NCBI GenBank assembly: GCA_001873635.1 | Contig: MNZK01000015.1 | Coordinates: forward strand, 1 to 39,322 | Direction: 5' to 3' | Length of the DNA stretch: 39,322 nt | Source of the DNA: Porphyromonadaceae bacterium CG2_30_38_12 | GTDB taxonomy: Bacteria > Bacteroidota > Bacteroidia > Bacteroidales > Paludibacteraceae | In this document: positions 6,867 to 15,428 of the stretch, in pieces | How the letters are laid out: every line of letters starts with the position of its first letter | Numbering within the stretch: the first letter of the stretch is position 1 | Translations under genes and position numbers: made by a program | Notes under the pieces: model-generated | The model's database searches: none | Seen by the model: only the letters and a program-made list of their open reading frames with translations | What the model was told of the DNA's origin: nothing

Positions 6867-8184
6867 GTTTCATTAGTGAAATAAAAATTTTATTTCCAAA
6901 TTGCGTATATTCAGCCATAAAAAAAGCATACATAACGGTGTATTCCACAACCAATAGCCACGGATTTTCGGTAAATGTTGGATTTCCATAGCTATAATAA
7001 CTTAGCCAGATAACCGTTGACCAAGCTAATGGCGTTACATTTCCACTAAACACAGAAATGACTAACAACGAAACAATGTACCAAGGGTGAACGGTGGTGG
7101 CGAATGAAAAATAGATAAGAAAACAGAGTAACAAAGCCCGTGTAAATGTTTTAAAATTCTGTGCATCAGCTCTGTATGTCGTTCGTAGAATAAGTCCTAA
7201 ACTCACCAATGCAAGCACAGGACCTATCACACCTACCAGATCATAGCCAACCGTCCAGAAACCTACAGCTCGCAGGAGATAAAAAACACTGGCATTGAAT
7301 TCGAAACTATGAAAATAAATGAAAATACTTTTGTAAAAATTGCCCGTAGGACTTAAAAAAAATACTGGTGCAAAAAGGAAAAGAAAAACCAAACCAGCCA
7401 TGAGGGCAAAAACAAAACCTTTTCGTTTCATAAAAAGAGGAAAAATCATGAGGGGAATGAGCTTTATCGAGGCAGTCATACCCAAAAGAATAGACGCAAG
7501 TGCATTTCTGTCTCGAAGCATCGCATAGAGCCCAAGTACCAGAAAGAACATCATCACACCCTCGAAATGCAGGTTGCCACACAATTCATTTATTACCAAT
7601 GGATTAAATGCAAATATAGAAATGCGATACAAAGGCTGTTTGGTAAGTTTCAGTATTTTAATTCCAACTAAAATGATGCCTATGTCAGCTAAAAAAACGA
7701 TTGCTCGCAGCACCAGCATATTGGCAACTAAATTATTGCCTCCCACAAAAGCAGCTATCGCAAAAAACAGCTGATTGAGAGGTGGATAGCAGGTGTAATT
7801 GCTGCGCTGCAAGCTGTTGATATGACTGTAAATTTCGGAACTGAGTGGAATCTGTTGTCTTAGTTGGGCATTCATCAGCTCCGGCGGAAGGTGATTAAAT
7901 GGATTGTAACCATGTACTAAAAGTTGTCCGTCCCATAGAAAGCGATAAAAATCGTCGGAAAAAGCTGGCGTTGCGACCACAAAAACAAGCCTGAACATGA
8001 CTGCCCAAAATAAAATCTGCTTCACATTCTCTATATCTTTCCAATATCCAAAAAATGAAGCAAAAAGAACCACATACACCATAAAAAAAGTCTCGATATG
8101 TTCTCTCGATGCGTGATATGCTAAAAAGTAATATGCTGCCAGCGAAGCTAACAAAAAGAAGCTATGTTTGCTAAATATTTTCAT
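6847..8184 (-). CDS. Polytopic GT-C type glycosyltransferase (GT87/mannosyltransferase-like)
   Basis: A membrane protein of 445 residues with about ten to twelve hydrophobic segments. After the second or third helix comes FSDDFYRFLWDGQLLVHGYNPF, the periplasmic-loop motif (D-D-x-Y-R-x-x-W-D-G) found in many bacterial GT-C mannosyl- and glucosyltransferases that use polyprenyl-phosphate sugars. YPPLNQLFFAIAA and HPWYIVSLLVI are also typical. It would add a sugar to a lipid or glycan on the outer face of the inner membrane. It overlaps the GT2 gene upstream by 4 bases, and that pair with the DPM-like GT2 (9661-10356) forms a coherent set: DPM-like enzyme makes the polyprenyl-sugar and GT-C uses it. 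The acceptor is unknown. Confidence 0.7.
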   Translation of the reverse strand: MKIFSKHSFFLLASLAAYYFLAYHASREHIETFFMVYVVLFASFFGYWKDIENVKQILFWAVMFRLVFVVATPAFSDDFYRFLWDGQLLVHGYNPFNHLPPELMNAQLRQQIPLSSEIYSHINSLQRSNYTCYPPLNQLFFAIAAFVGGNNLVANMLVLRAIVFLADIGIILVGIKILKLTKQPLYRISIFAFNPLVINELCGNLHFEGVMMFFLVLGLYAMLRDRNALASILLGMTASIKLIPLMIFPLFMKRKGFVFALMAGLVFLFLFAPVFFLSPTGNFYKSIFIYFHSFEFNASVFYLLRAVGFWTVGYDLVGVIGPVLALVSLGLILRTTYRADAQNFKTFTRALLLCFLIYFSFATTVHPWYIVSLLVISVFSGNVTPLAWSTVIWLSYYSYGNPTFTENPWLLVVEYTVMYAFFMAEYTQFGNKIFISLMKLSGFIH

Positions 8185-9659
8185 TTTGCGGTATTAAAAT
8201 ACTCTTTCAGTGTAAGAATAAAAAAAGTGGAAAAGCCCAATGCAAGGGTTAAATGGAAATAGAGAAAACCGTAAATTTCGTGATACAATTCGTAGCCAAC
8301 AGCAAGCATAAAAACGATAGCAAATAAACCTTCTAAGAGATTTAACACACTCATTTTTTTTCTGATATAAATATTTTTCACTGACTTTTTATCTTCGCTC
8401 CCAATATTGAATTTAGGCGTGCGAATAAACGAACTTTGAATGCCCAAATAGGCTTCGATTACGGCAATAGTATTGCTAAGCGAGAGTCCCATCATAAATA
8501 CCATGAAAAAGAAAAAGTGATATAAATAAGTCAAAAAATTCTTATTCCCTTTTTCAATGCTGAAATAGGGTACACTGTAATACAAAAACAGAATCAGCGT
8601 AGGTAGTAGGAATACCAAACCTATGTTGCGTAAAAGTTCATTACTCTGTTCATGACCATAAAGCATCATCACCGGAATGCTAACCACAGCCATCAGAAAA
8701 ACAATAACGAAAGTGGTGCTATTAAAGAGGTGATAAAGTGCTTGCAATTTCTGAGTTTTGGTAATGTTGGATTGTCTTATTTTCTTTGCGTTAAGCAAGA
8801 AATTCTGTGCGCCACCTTTTGTCCATCTGAATTGCTGACTGCGAATGGCACTGATATTGACAGGAAGTTCGGCAGGAGAGACCACGTCTTCTAAGTATTT
8901 AATTTTCCAACCTTTCAGTTGGGCTCTGTAGCTCAAGTCTAAATCTTCGGTAAGTGTATTTCCTTTCCAATTGCCAGCATCGAGAATACATGATTTACGC
9001 CACACACCAGCTGTACCATTAAAATTCAGAAAATAGTTATTTGCATCGCGTACACTTTGTTCCATGCTGAAATGAGCATCCAAAGCCATGGCTTGCAACT
9101 TCGTAAGCAACGAAAAATTCCGATTGATATGCCCCCAACGTGTTTGTACCACACCAATAGTGGCTTGCTCAAACCAGCACAATGTTTTTTTAAGAAATAA
9201 CGGGCAAGGAATAAAGTCGGCATCAAAAATGGCAATAAATTCACCCTTGGCACTCTCCAGTCCAGCTTTTAGGGCACCCGCCTTGAAACCCTCTCGATTG
9301 GAACGTGTAATATGCTCAATGTGAAATCCTTGCTGCTTAAGTAAGGTAACTTGCGAAGCCACAATTGTCCCTGTATCATCCGTAGAATCGTCCAAAACCT
9401 GAATGTCTATGCACTGCTTTGGATAATCGATATGAGCAATCGCATCCAGCAGGCGGCTTGCTACATAGCGCTCGTTGAAAATAGGTAATTGAATGGTTAC
9501 TGCAGGATAGTTCGAAAGTTCTATATCTGGATCGCAAGTAACGTTCTTTTTAGCTTTTAAGGCTTTATATGCTAACAGGATATGTCCTTGCAGCAAACTG
9601 TAAAAAAGAAAAAATAGCAACGAAAAAATATAAAAAATCAATACTACAACTCCCATCAT
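8181..9659 (-). CDS. Membrane-bound family 2 glycosyltransferase (CESA/CSLA-like)
   Basis: A 492-residue processive-type GT2. An N-terminal transmembrane segment covers about residues 3-30; the catalytic domain has D90-D91 (VLDDSTDD), D146xD148 (FDADF), E238-D239 (TEDLDLS) and the QQFRW motif at 275-279, followed by KGGAQNF. Several C-terminal hydrophobic segments follow (about 315-395 and 435-480). This is the complete D, D, D, QxxRW set of beta-glycan synthases and related lipid glycosyltransferases. The product cannot be deduced; bacterial relatives include glucomannan-like and glycolipid synthases. It overlaps the GT-C gene by 4 bases and lies one base after the DPM-like gene, so the three are one unit. 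Confidence 0.85.
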   Translation of the reverse strand: MMGVVVLIFYIFSLLFFLFYSLLQGHILLAYKALKAKKNVTCDPDIELSNYPAVTIQLPIFNERYVASRLLDAIAHIDYPKQCIDIQVLDDSTDDTGTIVASQVTLLKQQGFHIEHITRSNREGFKAGALKAGLESAKGEFIAIFDADFIPCPLFLKKTLCWFEQATIGVVQTRWGHINRNFSLLTKLQAMALDAHFSMEQSVRDANNYFLNFNGTAGVWRKSCILDAGNWKGNTLTEDLDLSYRAQLKGWKIKYLEDVVSPAELPVNISAIRSQQFRWTKGGAQNFLLNAKKIRQSNITKTQKLQALYHLFNSTTFVIVFLMAVVSIPVMMLYGHEQSNELLRNIGLVFLLPTLILFLYYSVPYFSIEKGNKNFLTYLYHFFFFMVFMMGLSLSNTIAVIEAYLGIQSSFIRTPKFNIGSEDKKSVKNIYIRKKMSVLNLLEGLFAIVFMLAVGYELYHEIYGFLYFHLTLALGFSTFFILTLKEYFNTAK

Positions 9660-9660
9660 T

Positions 9661-10356
9661 CTACCTGTATTTTAATATTGTTGAAATAATTTTAACTCCA
9701 GCACCAATAGTTCCTTTTAGTGTGCCCGAAACTTTTGAAACACCTATCCGCTGACGGTAATTGACGGGTACTTCTACACAATGTAAGTTCATTTTGGCTG
9801 CTTTTATTTGCATTTCTACCGTCCAACCGTAGGTTTTGTCTTGCATTTTCATTGCCAACAGTTGGTCGAATTTTATAGCCCGAAAAGGTCCCAAATCAGT
9901 AAATTTCACATTGTAAAACAGACGAATCAGTTTTGTAGATAGCCAGTTTCCAAAAATCTGTTGGGGCGTCATAGAGCCTTTTTCACTCGTGCCCGTATTG
10001 CGAGTGCCAATCACTAAATCAGCATTCTGTTCCAATATTGGCTGCACCACCAAGGATAATTCGGCAGGAAAATCGGAATGGTCGGCATCCATAAATACGA
10101 TAATATCAGGCTTCTGGTCTTTGTTTCGGAAATATTCAATTCCCTTGAGACAAGCCCAACCATAGCCCTGCCTCTTTTCGTGCAACACGGTAGCTCCATG
10201 TTGTGAAGCTACCGCTGCCGTGCCATCGGTGGAGTTATTGTTTACCACCACAATTTCGGTAACAATGTGTTTTGGTATTTCATCAATTACCATCCCAACT
10301 GCATTTTCTTCGTTGTAAGCGGGAATAATAACGCCAACTACTTTCACTTTAATCAT
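9661..10356 (-). CDS. Family 2 glycosyltransferase, dolichyl-phosphate sugar synthase-like
   Basis: A 231-residue GT-A fold enzyme without transmembrane segments. VVGVIIPAYNEENAVGMVIDEIP opens the nucleotide-sugar domain, VVVNNNSTDGT is the first acidic loop, and D90xD92 in IVFMDADHSDFP binds the metal. TDLGPFRAIKFDQLL and GWTVEMQIKAA match the DPM-like subgroup, which transfers glucose or mannose from a nucleotide sugar to polyprenyl phosphate at the cytoplasmic face. It overlaps the MORN lipoprotein gene upstream by 8 bases and is followed at once by the CESA-like GT2, suggesting it supplies a lipid-linked donor to the GT-C protein. Confidence 0.82.
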   Translation of the reverse strand: MIKVKVVGVIIPAYNEENAVGMVIDEIPKHIVTEIVVVNNNSTDGTAAVASQHGATVLHEKRQGYGWACLKGIEYFRNKDQKPDIIVFMDADHSDFPAELSLVVQPILEQNADLVIGTRNTGTSEKGSMTPQQIFGNWLSTKLIRLFYNVKFTDLGPFRAIKFDQLLAMKMQDKTYGWTVEMQIKAAKMNLHCVEVPVNYRQRIGVSKVSGTLKGTIGAGVKIISTILKYR

Positions 10357-11002
10357 AGGTATCTATCTGAATAATTTTTCCATTTTTATATTTTTTCCAC
10401 TCGCCCCTAAATTCATTGTTTACAAAGGTGCCATCCTTTGTTATTCCATCGGGGAGGTAAAATCGGAAATAGCCATTTCGTTTCCCATTTTTGTAATATC
10501 CTTCGGAAATTTTGGAGCCCTGCTCATTATATTCTTCCCACCAGCCCGTTTTGGAATTAGCACTATAAGAGCCTCTTAGAGCAATTTTACCATTCGCATG
10601 ATAATGAATGGCAGTACCAAAGCGAACATTATTCTCCATTTCACCTTCAAAAATTTTTATCTTCCCAACTTCGTACTCTTCCCACCAGCCTGTCTTGGAA
10701 TCGTCCGAAAAACTACCAGCACACTGTAAATCGCCCGTTGGAAAATAAAACTTCCAATAGCCTGTTTTTTTACCATTTAACGTCCATCCCTCCGATTGTA
10801 GCTTGCCGTTGCTAAAAGTGTTTTTGATATAGCTCTTGGCAGAATCCGTAACTGATATTGAGGCATCTGCATCAAAACGCACCGTTTCCTTTTGTCTCGA
10901 CAAATTGTATTCAGAAGAATAACTTTTCAATTTAGTATCACTGTAATTATCACAAGCATAAAGCAAGAATATTATGCTGCCGAATGCCATAAAAAACCTC
11001 AT
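10349..11002 (-). CDS. MORN-repeat lipoprotein (YwqK-like repeats)
   Basis: This 217-residue protein has a lipoprotein signal: MRFFMAFGSIIFLLYAC with the lipobox LLYAC, cysteine 17. The mature part carries about six MORN-type repeats of the form G+x(x)GYW(K/E)(F/E)Y..G.., for example KTGYWKFYFPTGDLQCAGSF, TGWWEEYEVGKIKIFEG and RNGYFRFYLPDGITKDGTF. Such repeats are often labelled YwqK-family antitoxin, but no toxin gene adjoins it, so I do not adopt that name. It is probably an outer-membrane or periplasmic lipoprotein, and its place before the glycosyltransferases suggests an envelope role. It overlaps the DPM-like gene by 8 bases. Confidence 0.7.
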   Translation of the reverse strand: MRFFMAFGSIIFLLYACDNYSDTKLKSYSSEYNLSRQKETVRFDADASISVTDSAKSYIKNTFSNGKLQSEGWTLNGKKTGYWKFYFPTGDLQCAGSFSDDSKTGWWEEYEVGKIKIFEGEMENNVRFGTAIHYHANGKIALRGSYSANSKTGWWEEYNEQGSKISEGYYKNGKRNGYFRFYLPDGITKDGTFVNNEFRGEWKKYKNGKIIQIDTYD

Positions 11003-11006
11003 ATTA

Positions 11007-11900
11007 TCAATGTATTAATCTAAATCCAACATTAAATGTCTCGCCGGCGCCTGCATTCTTACCGACTGTAAATTTAGTATATAAAGCTTCAGCTTCCAAA
11101 AGTCCTTTTATTAATTGGTACTTCATACCTATACCATTCTGCAAAAATGCAGAACTTATAAAAGGCGTACCAAAACTTGGCCAATATTCATTTTGAACAT
11201 AAAAGCTAATTCTATCCGTAGCGTAATAGCTAAAAAACACGCTCACCGGATTGGAAAATGCAACTCTACTTACACCAGCAGCTTGTGGTTGCCGCTTGAA
11301 ATAGAACCAAGGTGCCACCTGAAAAAAGAGTTGAAATTTTGTTCCAATGGGTTGATCGTAAAAAAATTGATTAATCCAAATATAACTATCATCGCTCAAA
11401 TAAGGCTGCCCGTTAGTTTTGCCTTCCAAATCGGTAGCCACCGGAATCAGGAAAGTAGATTGAAGCGATAGTTTAGTCAAATTTTTAAAAGGCGCAAACT
11501 TAATTTTGGGTCCAAAACCGCTAATGGCAGTTCGGGAGTTGGCGTCATTGGGGAAAGCAAACAAGTCTAAAGCTGAACTTTCGGCAGTTCCATTATGAAC
11601 CGATTTTACCCAAAGGTCGAAACCTACATTCAATGTAGGCGAAACACCGTATAAAAACTGATTGATAGCACTGAAGTAATTAGCACGATTTGCGTTCTGT
11701 TGCCGGTTTCCATTGGCATCAAAATTTGCCGTTTGTGTGTACAGGTTGTTGAATAGCTTGTACTCCCAATTCCCTTTACCCAGTAACACAGAAGGCGAAT
11801 AATCTTGCATATTTATGTCAACTATCTCTGTGCTATCACTTTGAGAAAAACCATTTGTAGCATAAATGATAGATAGCAATACTAAAATTATTTTTTTCAT
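11007..11900 (-). CDS. Secreted outer-membrane beta-barrel-like protein
   Basis: A 297-residue protein with a Sec signal peptide (MKKIILVLLSIIYATNGFSQ). The mature chain consists of alternating amphipathic strands rich in aromatic residues, such as LNVGFDLWVKSVHNG, TKFQLFFQVAPWFYFKRQ, VSVFFSYYATDRISFYVQNEYW and LLEAEALYTKFTV, and ends in FNVGFRLIH, consistent with a 10-14 strand outer-membrane barrel. I do not recognise a named family; MetA-type or porin-like models are possible. It follows the membrane 4Fe-4S protein by 8 bases and precedes the MORN lipoprotein by 4, so it belongs to that operon. Confidence 0.6.
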   Translation of the reverse strand: MKKIILVLLSIIYATNGFSQSDSTEIVDINMQDYSPSVLLGKGNWEYKLFNNLYTQTANFDANGNRQQNANRANYFSAINQFLYGVSPTLNVGFDLWVKSVHNGTAESSALDLFAFPNDANSRTAISGFGPKIKFAPFKNLTKLSLQSTFLIPVATDLEGKTNGQPYLSDDSYIWINQFFYDQPIGTKFQLFFQVAPWFYFKRQPQAAGVSRVAFSNPVSVFFSYYATDRISFYVQNEYWPSFGTPFISSAFLQNGIGMKYQLIKGLLEAEALYTKFTVGKNAGAGETFNVGFRLIH

Positions 11901-11908
11901 TCTGTAGT

Positions 11909-13288
11909 TTATTTTTTATATGTAAATGTTTTATTGTTAATGCGTCCATCTAATTTTCCATTTTCCAATTTCAGTACGCCACGTGGACAAACCGCCGAGC
12001 AAATGCCACAACCCACACAGGAGGCGCGAACAATATTCTGTCCTTTTTGAGCATACGCTCTTACGTCTATTCCCATTTCGCAATACGTAGAGCAGTTGCC
12101 ACACGAAATACACTGTCCACCATTGGTAGTAATTCTGAAGCGCGATTTAAACCGCTGAATAATACCCATATATGCTGCCATCGGACAGCCAAACCGGCAC
12201 CATACACGGCTACCTAATATAGGATAAAAACCAACGCCCACAACTCCTGAGAATGCTGCACCAATTAGAAAACCGTAGGGGTGCGTGAAATAAGTGTAAA
12301 TGTCTAAGCCCAGGAATGTACTACTTCCACTAAAATAGCCATACAATACCACGAATGTTATCAGTGTGATTAATAATAAAATACTGTGAATTAAGTAACG
12401 TTCAATTTTCCAAGCTTTCACACTTTTGTCAGACAAATGGCGAAAAGGATCGCCGGCAGTTTCGGCCAATCCACCACAACCACATACCCACGAGCAGTAC
12501 CAGCGTTTACCAAAATAGTAAGTCAAAACTGGAGTTACAATTAAAAAGCCAATGATACCCCAAACCAAATACACCATACCCAGCGAACCTCCGTGTACCA
12601 TATTATTCAGATGCCAATCGTTGAAAAAATAGTAGTTCAATGGCCAAAAGTATTTTATATCCATGGCAAAATAGGGTCGTTCGGTATTCATTCCTTCCAA
12701 AATGTTGGGAATGAGATAAGCCAAAAAAAGTTGTGCTACAATAACCACCAAAGTGCGGATAATTTGATAGCGATTGTGGCGATACTTTAGAATGAATTTT
12801 ACACCTAAACTGACAATGATAAGTGTATATAATGAGCCATATACAAACCATTGCGAGGCAGGTTTGCCTGTAAAAAAATTGCTCAAAGGATTAAACAAGG
12901 CAATCAGGTGTGTGTTTGGTGCTCCATTCAGCCCCAATCCAAGTAGCTCGGGATACCAGTAAAGCACAATATAAAATCCAGTGAGAATAACGCCGGTGAG
13001 CCATCCGAGCATGCCTTTGGAAGTAAGGGAATTATACCACATACCATGATTTTTGATACCGGCAGGCATACTTAAATAGGTTTTCGTAGCGTAAATAACT
13101 GTTCCAGCAAAAATTGACCCCAGTGATATAGCCAAAAAAAGCGTATTATTCTGGAAACTCACCCCGAAAAGGGCTATGAATAAAATGAGAATACCTACAC
13201 CAGATAATGTCAAACCGAGTTTTTGGATAAATCCTGTTTTGTAGGGCTGTATGTCCACTACGGACAAACTATTATAAATTGGTTTCAT
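11909..13288 (-). CDS. Polytopic membrane 4Fe-4S protein (NapH/NosR/CcoG-like electron carrier)
   Basis: A 459-residue integral membrane protein with about seven or eight hydrophobic segments between residues 24 and 355. Cysteines: YCSWVCGC (C265, C269, C271), WCRFGCP (C364, C368), and two classic ferredoxin motifs, C393xxC396xxC399xxxC403 and C424xxC427xxC430xxxC434. The CxxxCP motifs after membrane helices and the paired [4Fe-4S] clusters are typical of the NapH/NosR/RdxA group, which moves electrons across the inner membrane. The FAD/NAD-dependent oxidoreductase gene immediately upstream (3 bases apart) is the obvious electron donor. The final acceptor is unknown; an arsenic-sugar redox step is a speculative option given the neighbours. 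Confidence 0.8.
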   Translation of the reverse strand: MKPIYNSLSVVDIQPYKTGFIQKLGLTLSGVGILILFIALFGVSFQNNTLFLAISLGSIFAGTVIYATKTYLSMPAGIKNHGMWYNSLTSKGMLGWLTGVILTGFYIVLYWYPELLGLGLNGAPNTHLIALFNPLSNFFTGKPASQWFVYGSLYTLIIVSLGVKFILKYRHNRYQIIRTLVVIVAQLFLAYLIPNILEGMNTERPYFAMDIKYFWPLNYYFFNDWHLNNMVHGGSLGMVYLVWGIIGFLIVTPVLTYYFGKRWYCSWVCGCGGLAETAGDPFRHLSDKSVKAWKIERYLIHSILLLITLITFVVLYGYFSGSSTFLGLDIYTYFTHPYGFLIGAAFSGVVGVGFYPILGSRVWCRFGCPMAAYMGIIQRFKSRFRITTNGGQCISCGNCSTYCEMGIDVRAYAQKGQNIVRASCVGCGICSAVCPRGVLKLENGKLDGRINNKTFTYKK

Positions 13289-13291
13289 ATT

Positions 13292-14590
13292 TTATGCTAT
13301 TTCTAATGTTTTAAAATGTGATTGGAAGTTTTGAGTAATTTCAGCTTCGTAATGTTTGAAAAACTCAGGGTCGAAATTGGCTGTTTTCAAATTGTCAATT
13401 ACATATTCTATGCTTTTCTTTTCCTGAATCCATTGGTCAAATACTTCGTGACGTAAGCGGATTCCAAATACATTTACACCTAAAATATGATTGCCAATCT
13501 TGTCGTAAATCAAACGAAGTGATTTATATTCATTTTTTGATTTCCAAAAAAAAGTAGCTTCGTTTTCTTTGGGTTTTGCCCACACCCAACCATAGGTTTG
13601 ATATTCCACATCGAAGAATTTGGCTGAATTAAACCATATCCCAGGTTGATATTGACTTCTGTTGTTGCAAATCGTTTGGGCAACTGTTTCGCCCATAATG
13701 CGCCCAGTGTACCAAACTTGTTCTACCGGTTTACGTCCTCCGGTAGGGGTACGATGCTGTGCGCAATCGCCAATAGAATAGACATTAGGCACATTCGTTT
13801 CGAGGAATTCATTTACCAAAACCCCTCTTTCCATTTCAATGTCTGAATCTTTTAAAAATTCAATATTGGGTGATACGCCTACCGTCAAGCCTACAAACTG
13901 ACAATCTATTTGTTCTTTTTTACTTGTCGTTATAGATTTAACTTTACCTTCTCCGTCATCAATAACTTCCACAAGCTCTGTATTTAATTGCAAATCAATA
14001 TGGTGCAAACGAATCAAGTCATTAATCATAGCCGATTCTTCGTCAGGCAACACGCCATTCCAGAAACTCTTTTCGCGTACCAATATCGTAACTGCTATGT
14101 TTTTAGAAAGTAGCATTTCGGCTAATTCAATGCCAATCAGCCCACCACCTACAAGTACAGCCCGTTTTATAGACTTGTAATTCTGAGTCAGTTTTTCCAA
14201 ATCTTGTTTATGATATAATCCCTGTACACCATCCAAGTCCTGTCCAGGCCAACCAAATTTATTTGATTTTGAGCCTGTAGCAATAATCAAATCATCATAC
14301 CAAATAGAAATTCCAGTTTTGAGTGTAAGCATTTTTTGTTTTGTATCCACATGCTTTACCGTGTTGTGAATCAAGTCAATTTTATTTTTTTCCCAAAAGC
14401 TGTTTTCGTAGGGTTGCGTGTGTTCAAATTTCATGTGTCCCATAAACACGTACATTAAAGCCGTACGACTGAAGAAATATTCACTTTCTTCAGAAATAAC
14501 TGTGATACGGTAATTGCTCATTTTCCGTATATGTCTGGCAGCTGTTATGCCTGATATTCCATTTCCAATAATAACGATGTGTTTCATCAT
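13292..14590 (-). CDS. FAD/NAD(P)-dependent pyridine nucleotide-disulfide-type oxidoreductase
   Basis: A 432-residue flavoprotein. KHIVIIGNGISGITAARHIRKM is the N-terminal FAD-binding GxGxxG motif, ELIIATGSK-type DDLIIATGSKSN ends the FAD domain, VLVGGGLIGIELAEMLLSKN is the NAD(P)-binding motif, and NVYSIGDCAQH is the second FAD motif. This layout matches rubredoxin/ferredoxin-reductase or nitrite reductase NirB N-terminal-like reductases. Its ATG overlaps the end of the PNP gene by 4 bases (ATGA type), and the membrane 4Fe-4S protein follows 3 bases on. I infer a NADH-to-FAD-to-FeS relay; the substrate is not known. Confidence 0.85.
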   Translation of the reverse strand: MMKHIVIIGNGISGITAARHIRKMSNYRITVISEESEYFFSRTALMYVFMGHMKFEHTQPYENSFWEKNKIDLIHNTVKHVDTKQKMLTLKTGISIWYDDLIIATGSKSNKFGWPGQDLDGVQGLYHKQDLEKLTQNYKSIKRAVLVGGGLIGIELAEMLLSKNIAVTILVREKSFWNGVLPDEESAMINDLIRLHHIDLQLNTELVEVIDDGEGKVKSITTSKKEQIDCQFVGLTVGVSPNIEFLKDSDIEMERGVLVNEFLETNVPNVYSIGDCAQHRTPTGGRKPVEQVWYTGRIMGETVAQTICNNRSQYQPGIWFNSAKFFDVEYQTYGWVWAKPKENEATFFWKSKNEYKSLRLIYDKIGNHILGVNVFGIRLRHEVFDQWIQEKKSIEYVIDNLKTANFDPEFFKHYEAEITQNFQSHFKTLEIA

Positions 14591-15402
14591 GCGAGTTCAT
14601 TTATTAATTGCGTGTATAAAGTAATCAGTTTTGCTTCGGCTTTTGCAGCAATAGCAATAATTTCGGGAATATTTACTGGCTGCAAGTTAGCAGGGTCGCA
14701 CTCGTCGGTGAGTACCGAAATAGCAGCACAAGCTAATCCTATTTGGTTGGCAACGAGCACTTCCGGCACAGTTGACATCCCAACAGCATCGGCTCCAATT
14801 AGTTTTAAATATCTATATTCAGCCCGAGTCTCTAAGTTTGGTCCTTTTAAAGCAGCATACACTCCTTCGTACAGTGTGATATGCTGTTCTAAGGCAATTT
14901 GTTTGAGTAAGGTGTTCAGCTTACACGAGTAGGGTGCCGACATATCTGTAAATCGCGGTCCTTGCGCGTCGTCTTTCAATCCCACCAATGGACTATTTGG
15001 CAATAAATCAATGTGGTCGTCGATAAGCATTAAATCGCCTTTTTTAAAGTTAAGGTTGATAGCTCCAGCAGCATTTGAAAGCAATAAGTACTTCACTCCC
15101 AAAGCTTTCATTACACGCACTGGAAAAGTTATTTGCTGCATGGAGTAGCCTTCGTAAAAATGGAAACGACCTTGCATAGCCAGCACTTTTTTACCCTGTA
15201 AAGTGCCGTAAATCAATTTTCCTTTGTGATATTCCACCGTGGATGATACAAAGTTGGGAATCTCTGTATAATCTAATTGCCACTCGATGCTTATACTTTC
15301 TACTAATTTGCCTAAGCCTGTGCCCAGCACAATGCCAATTTCGGGAAGGTCTATGCCTTTGCTTTTGAGATAGTTTACTGTTTGTTCAATTTGTTTTTGC
15401 AT
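14587..15402 (-). CDS. Purine nucleoside phosphorylase (class I, trimeric), adenine-compatible pocket
   Basis: Phosphorolytic cleavage of purine nucleosides to base and ribose 1-phosphate, 271 residues, full length. IVLGTGLGKL (24-33) binds phosphate, GRFHFYEGYS (78-87) and LLLSNAAGA (106-114) are conserved, E191 in GPNLETRAE contacts the purine and GMSTVPE (208-214) the ribose. After SVL, residues T232-D233 stand where human PNP has T242-N243. The N-to-D change is also found in human MTA phosphorylase (D220), where it favours 6-aminopurines, so adenosine-type substrates are plausible; Asp here is common in Bacteroidota members too. Given ArsS, which makes an adenosyl arsenical, removal of adenine from that intermediate is an attractive inference. 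Aquaporin is upstream (26 bases). Confidence 0.85.
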   Translation of the reverse strand: MQKQIEQTVNYLKSKGIDLPEIGIVLGTGLGKLVESISIEWQLDYTEIPNFVSSTVEYHKGKLIYGTLQGKKVLAMQGRFHFYEGYSMQQITFPVRVMKALGVKYLLLSNAAGAINLNFKKGDLMLIDDHIDLLPNSPLVGLKDDAQGPRFTDMSAPYSCKLNTLLKQIALEQHITLYEGVYAALKGPNLETRAEYRYLKLIGADAVGMSTVPEVLVANQIGLACAAISVLTDECDPANLQPVNIPEIIAIAAKAEAKLITLYTQLINELA

Positions 15403-15428
15403 ATATTATATTTCTTATTTTGTATTTC

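Noticed and set aside
6854-6873. Inverted repeat ATGAAAC/GTTTCAT considered as MarR operator
   Set aside because: It lies in the last codons of the GT-C gene, has a different spacer from the palindrome near marR, and half-sites this short arise by chance.
10349-11002. YwqK-family antitoxin of a toxin-antitoxin pair
   Set aside because: Only the MORN-type repeats support this label; there is a lipoprotein signal and no toxin-like neighbour.
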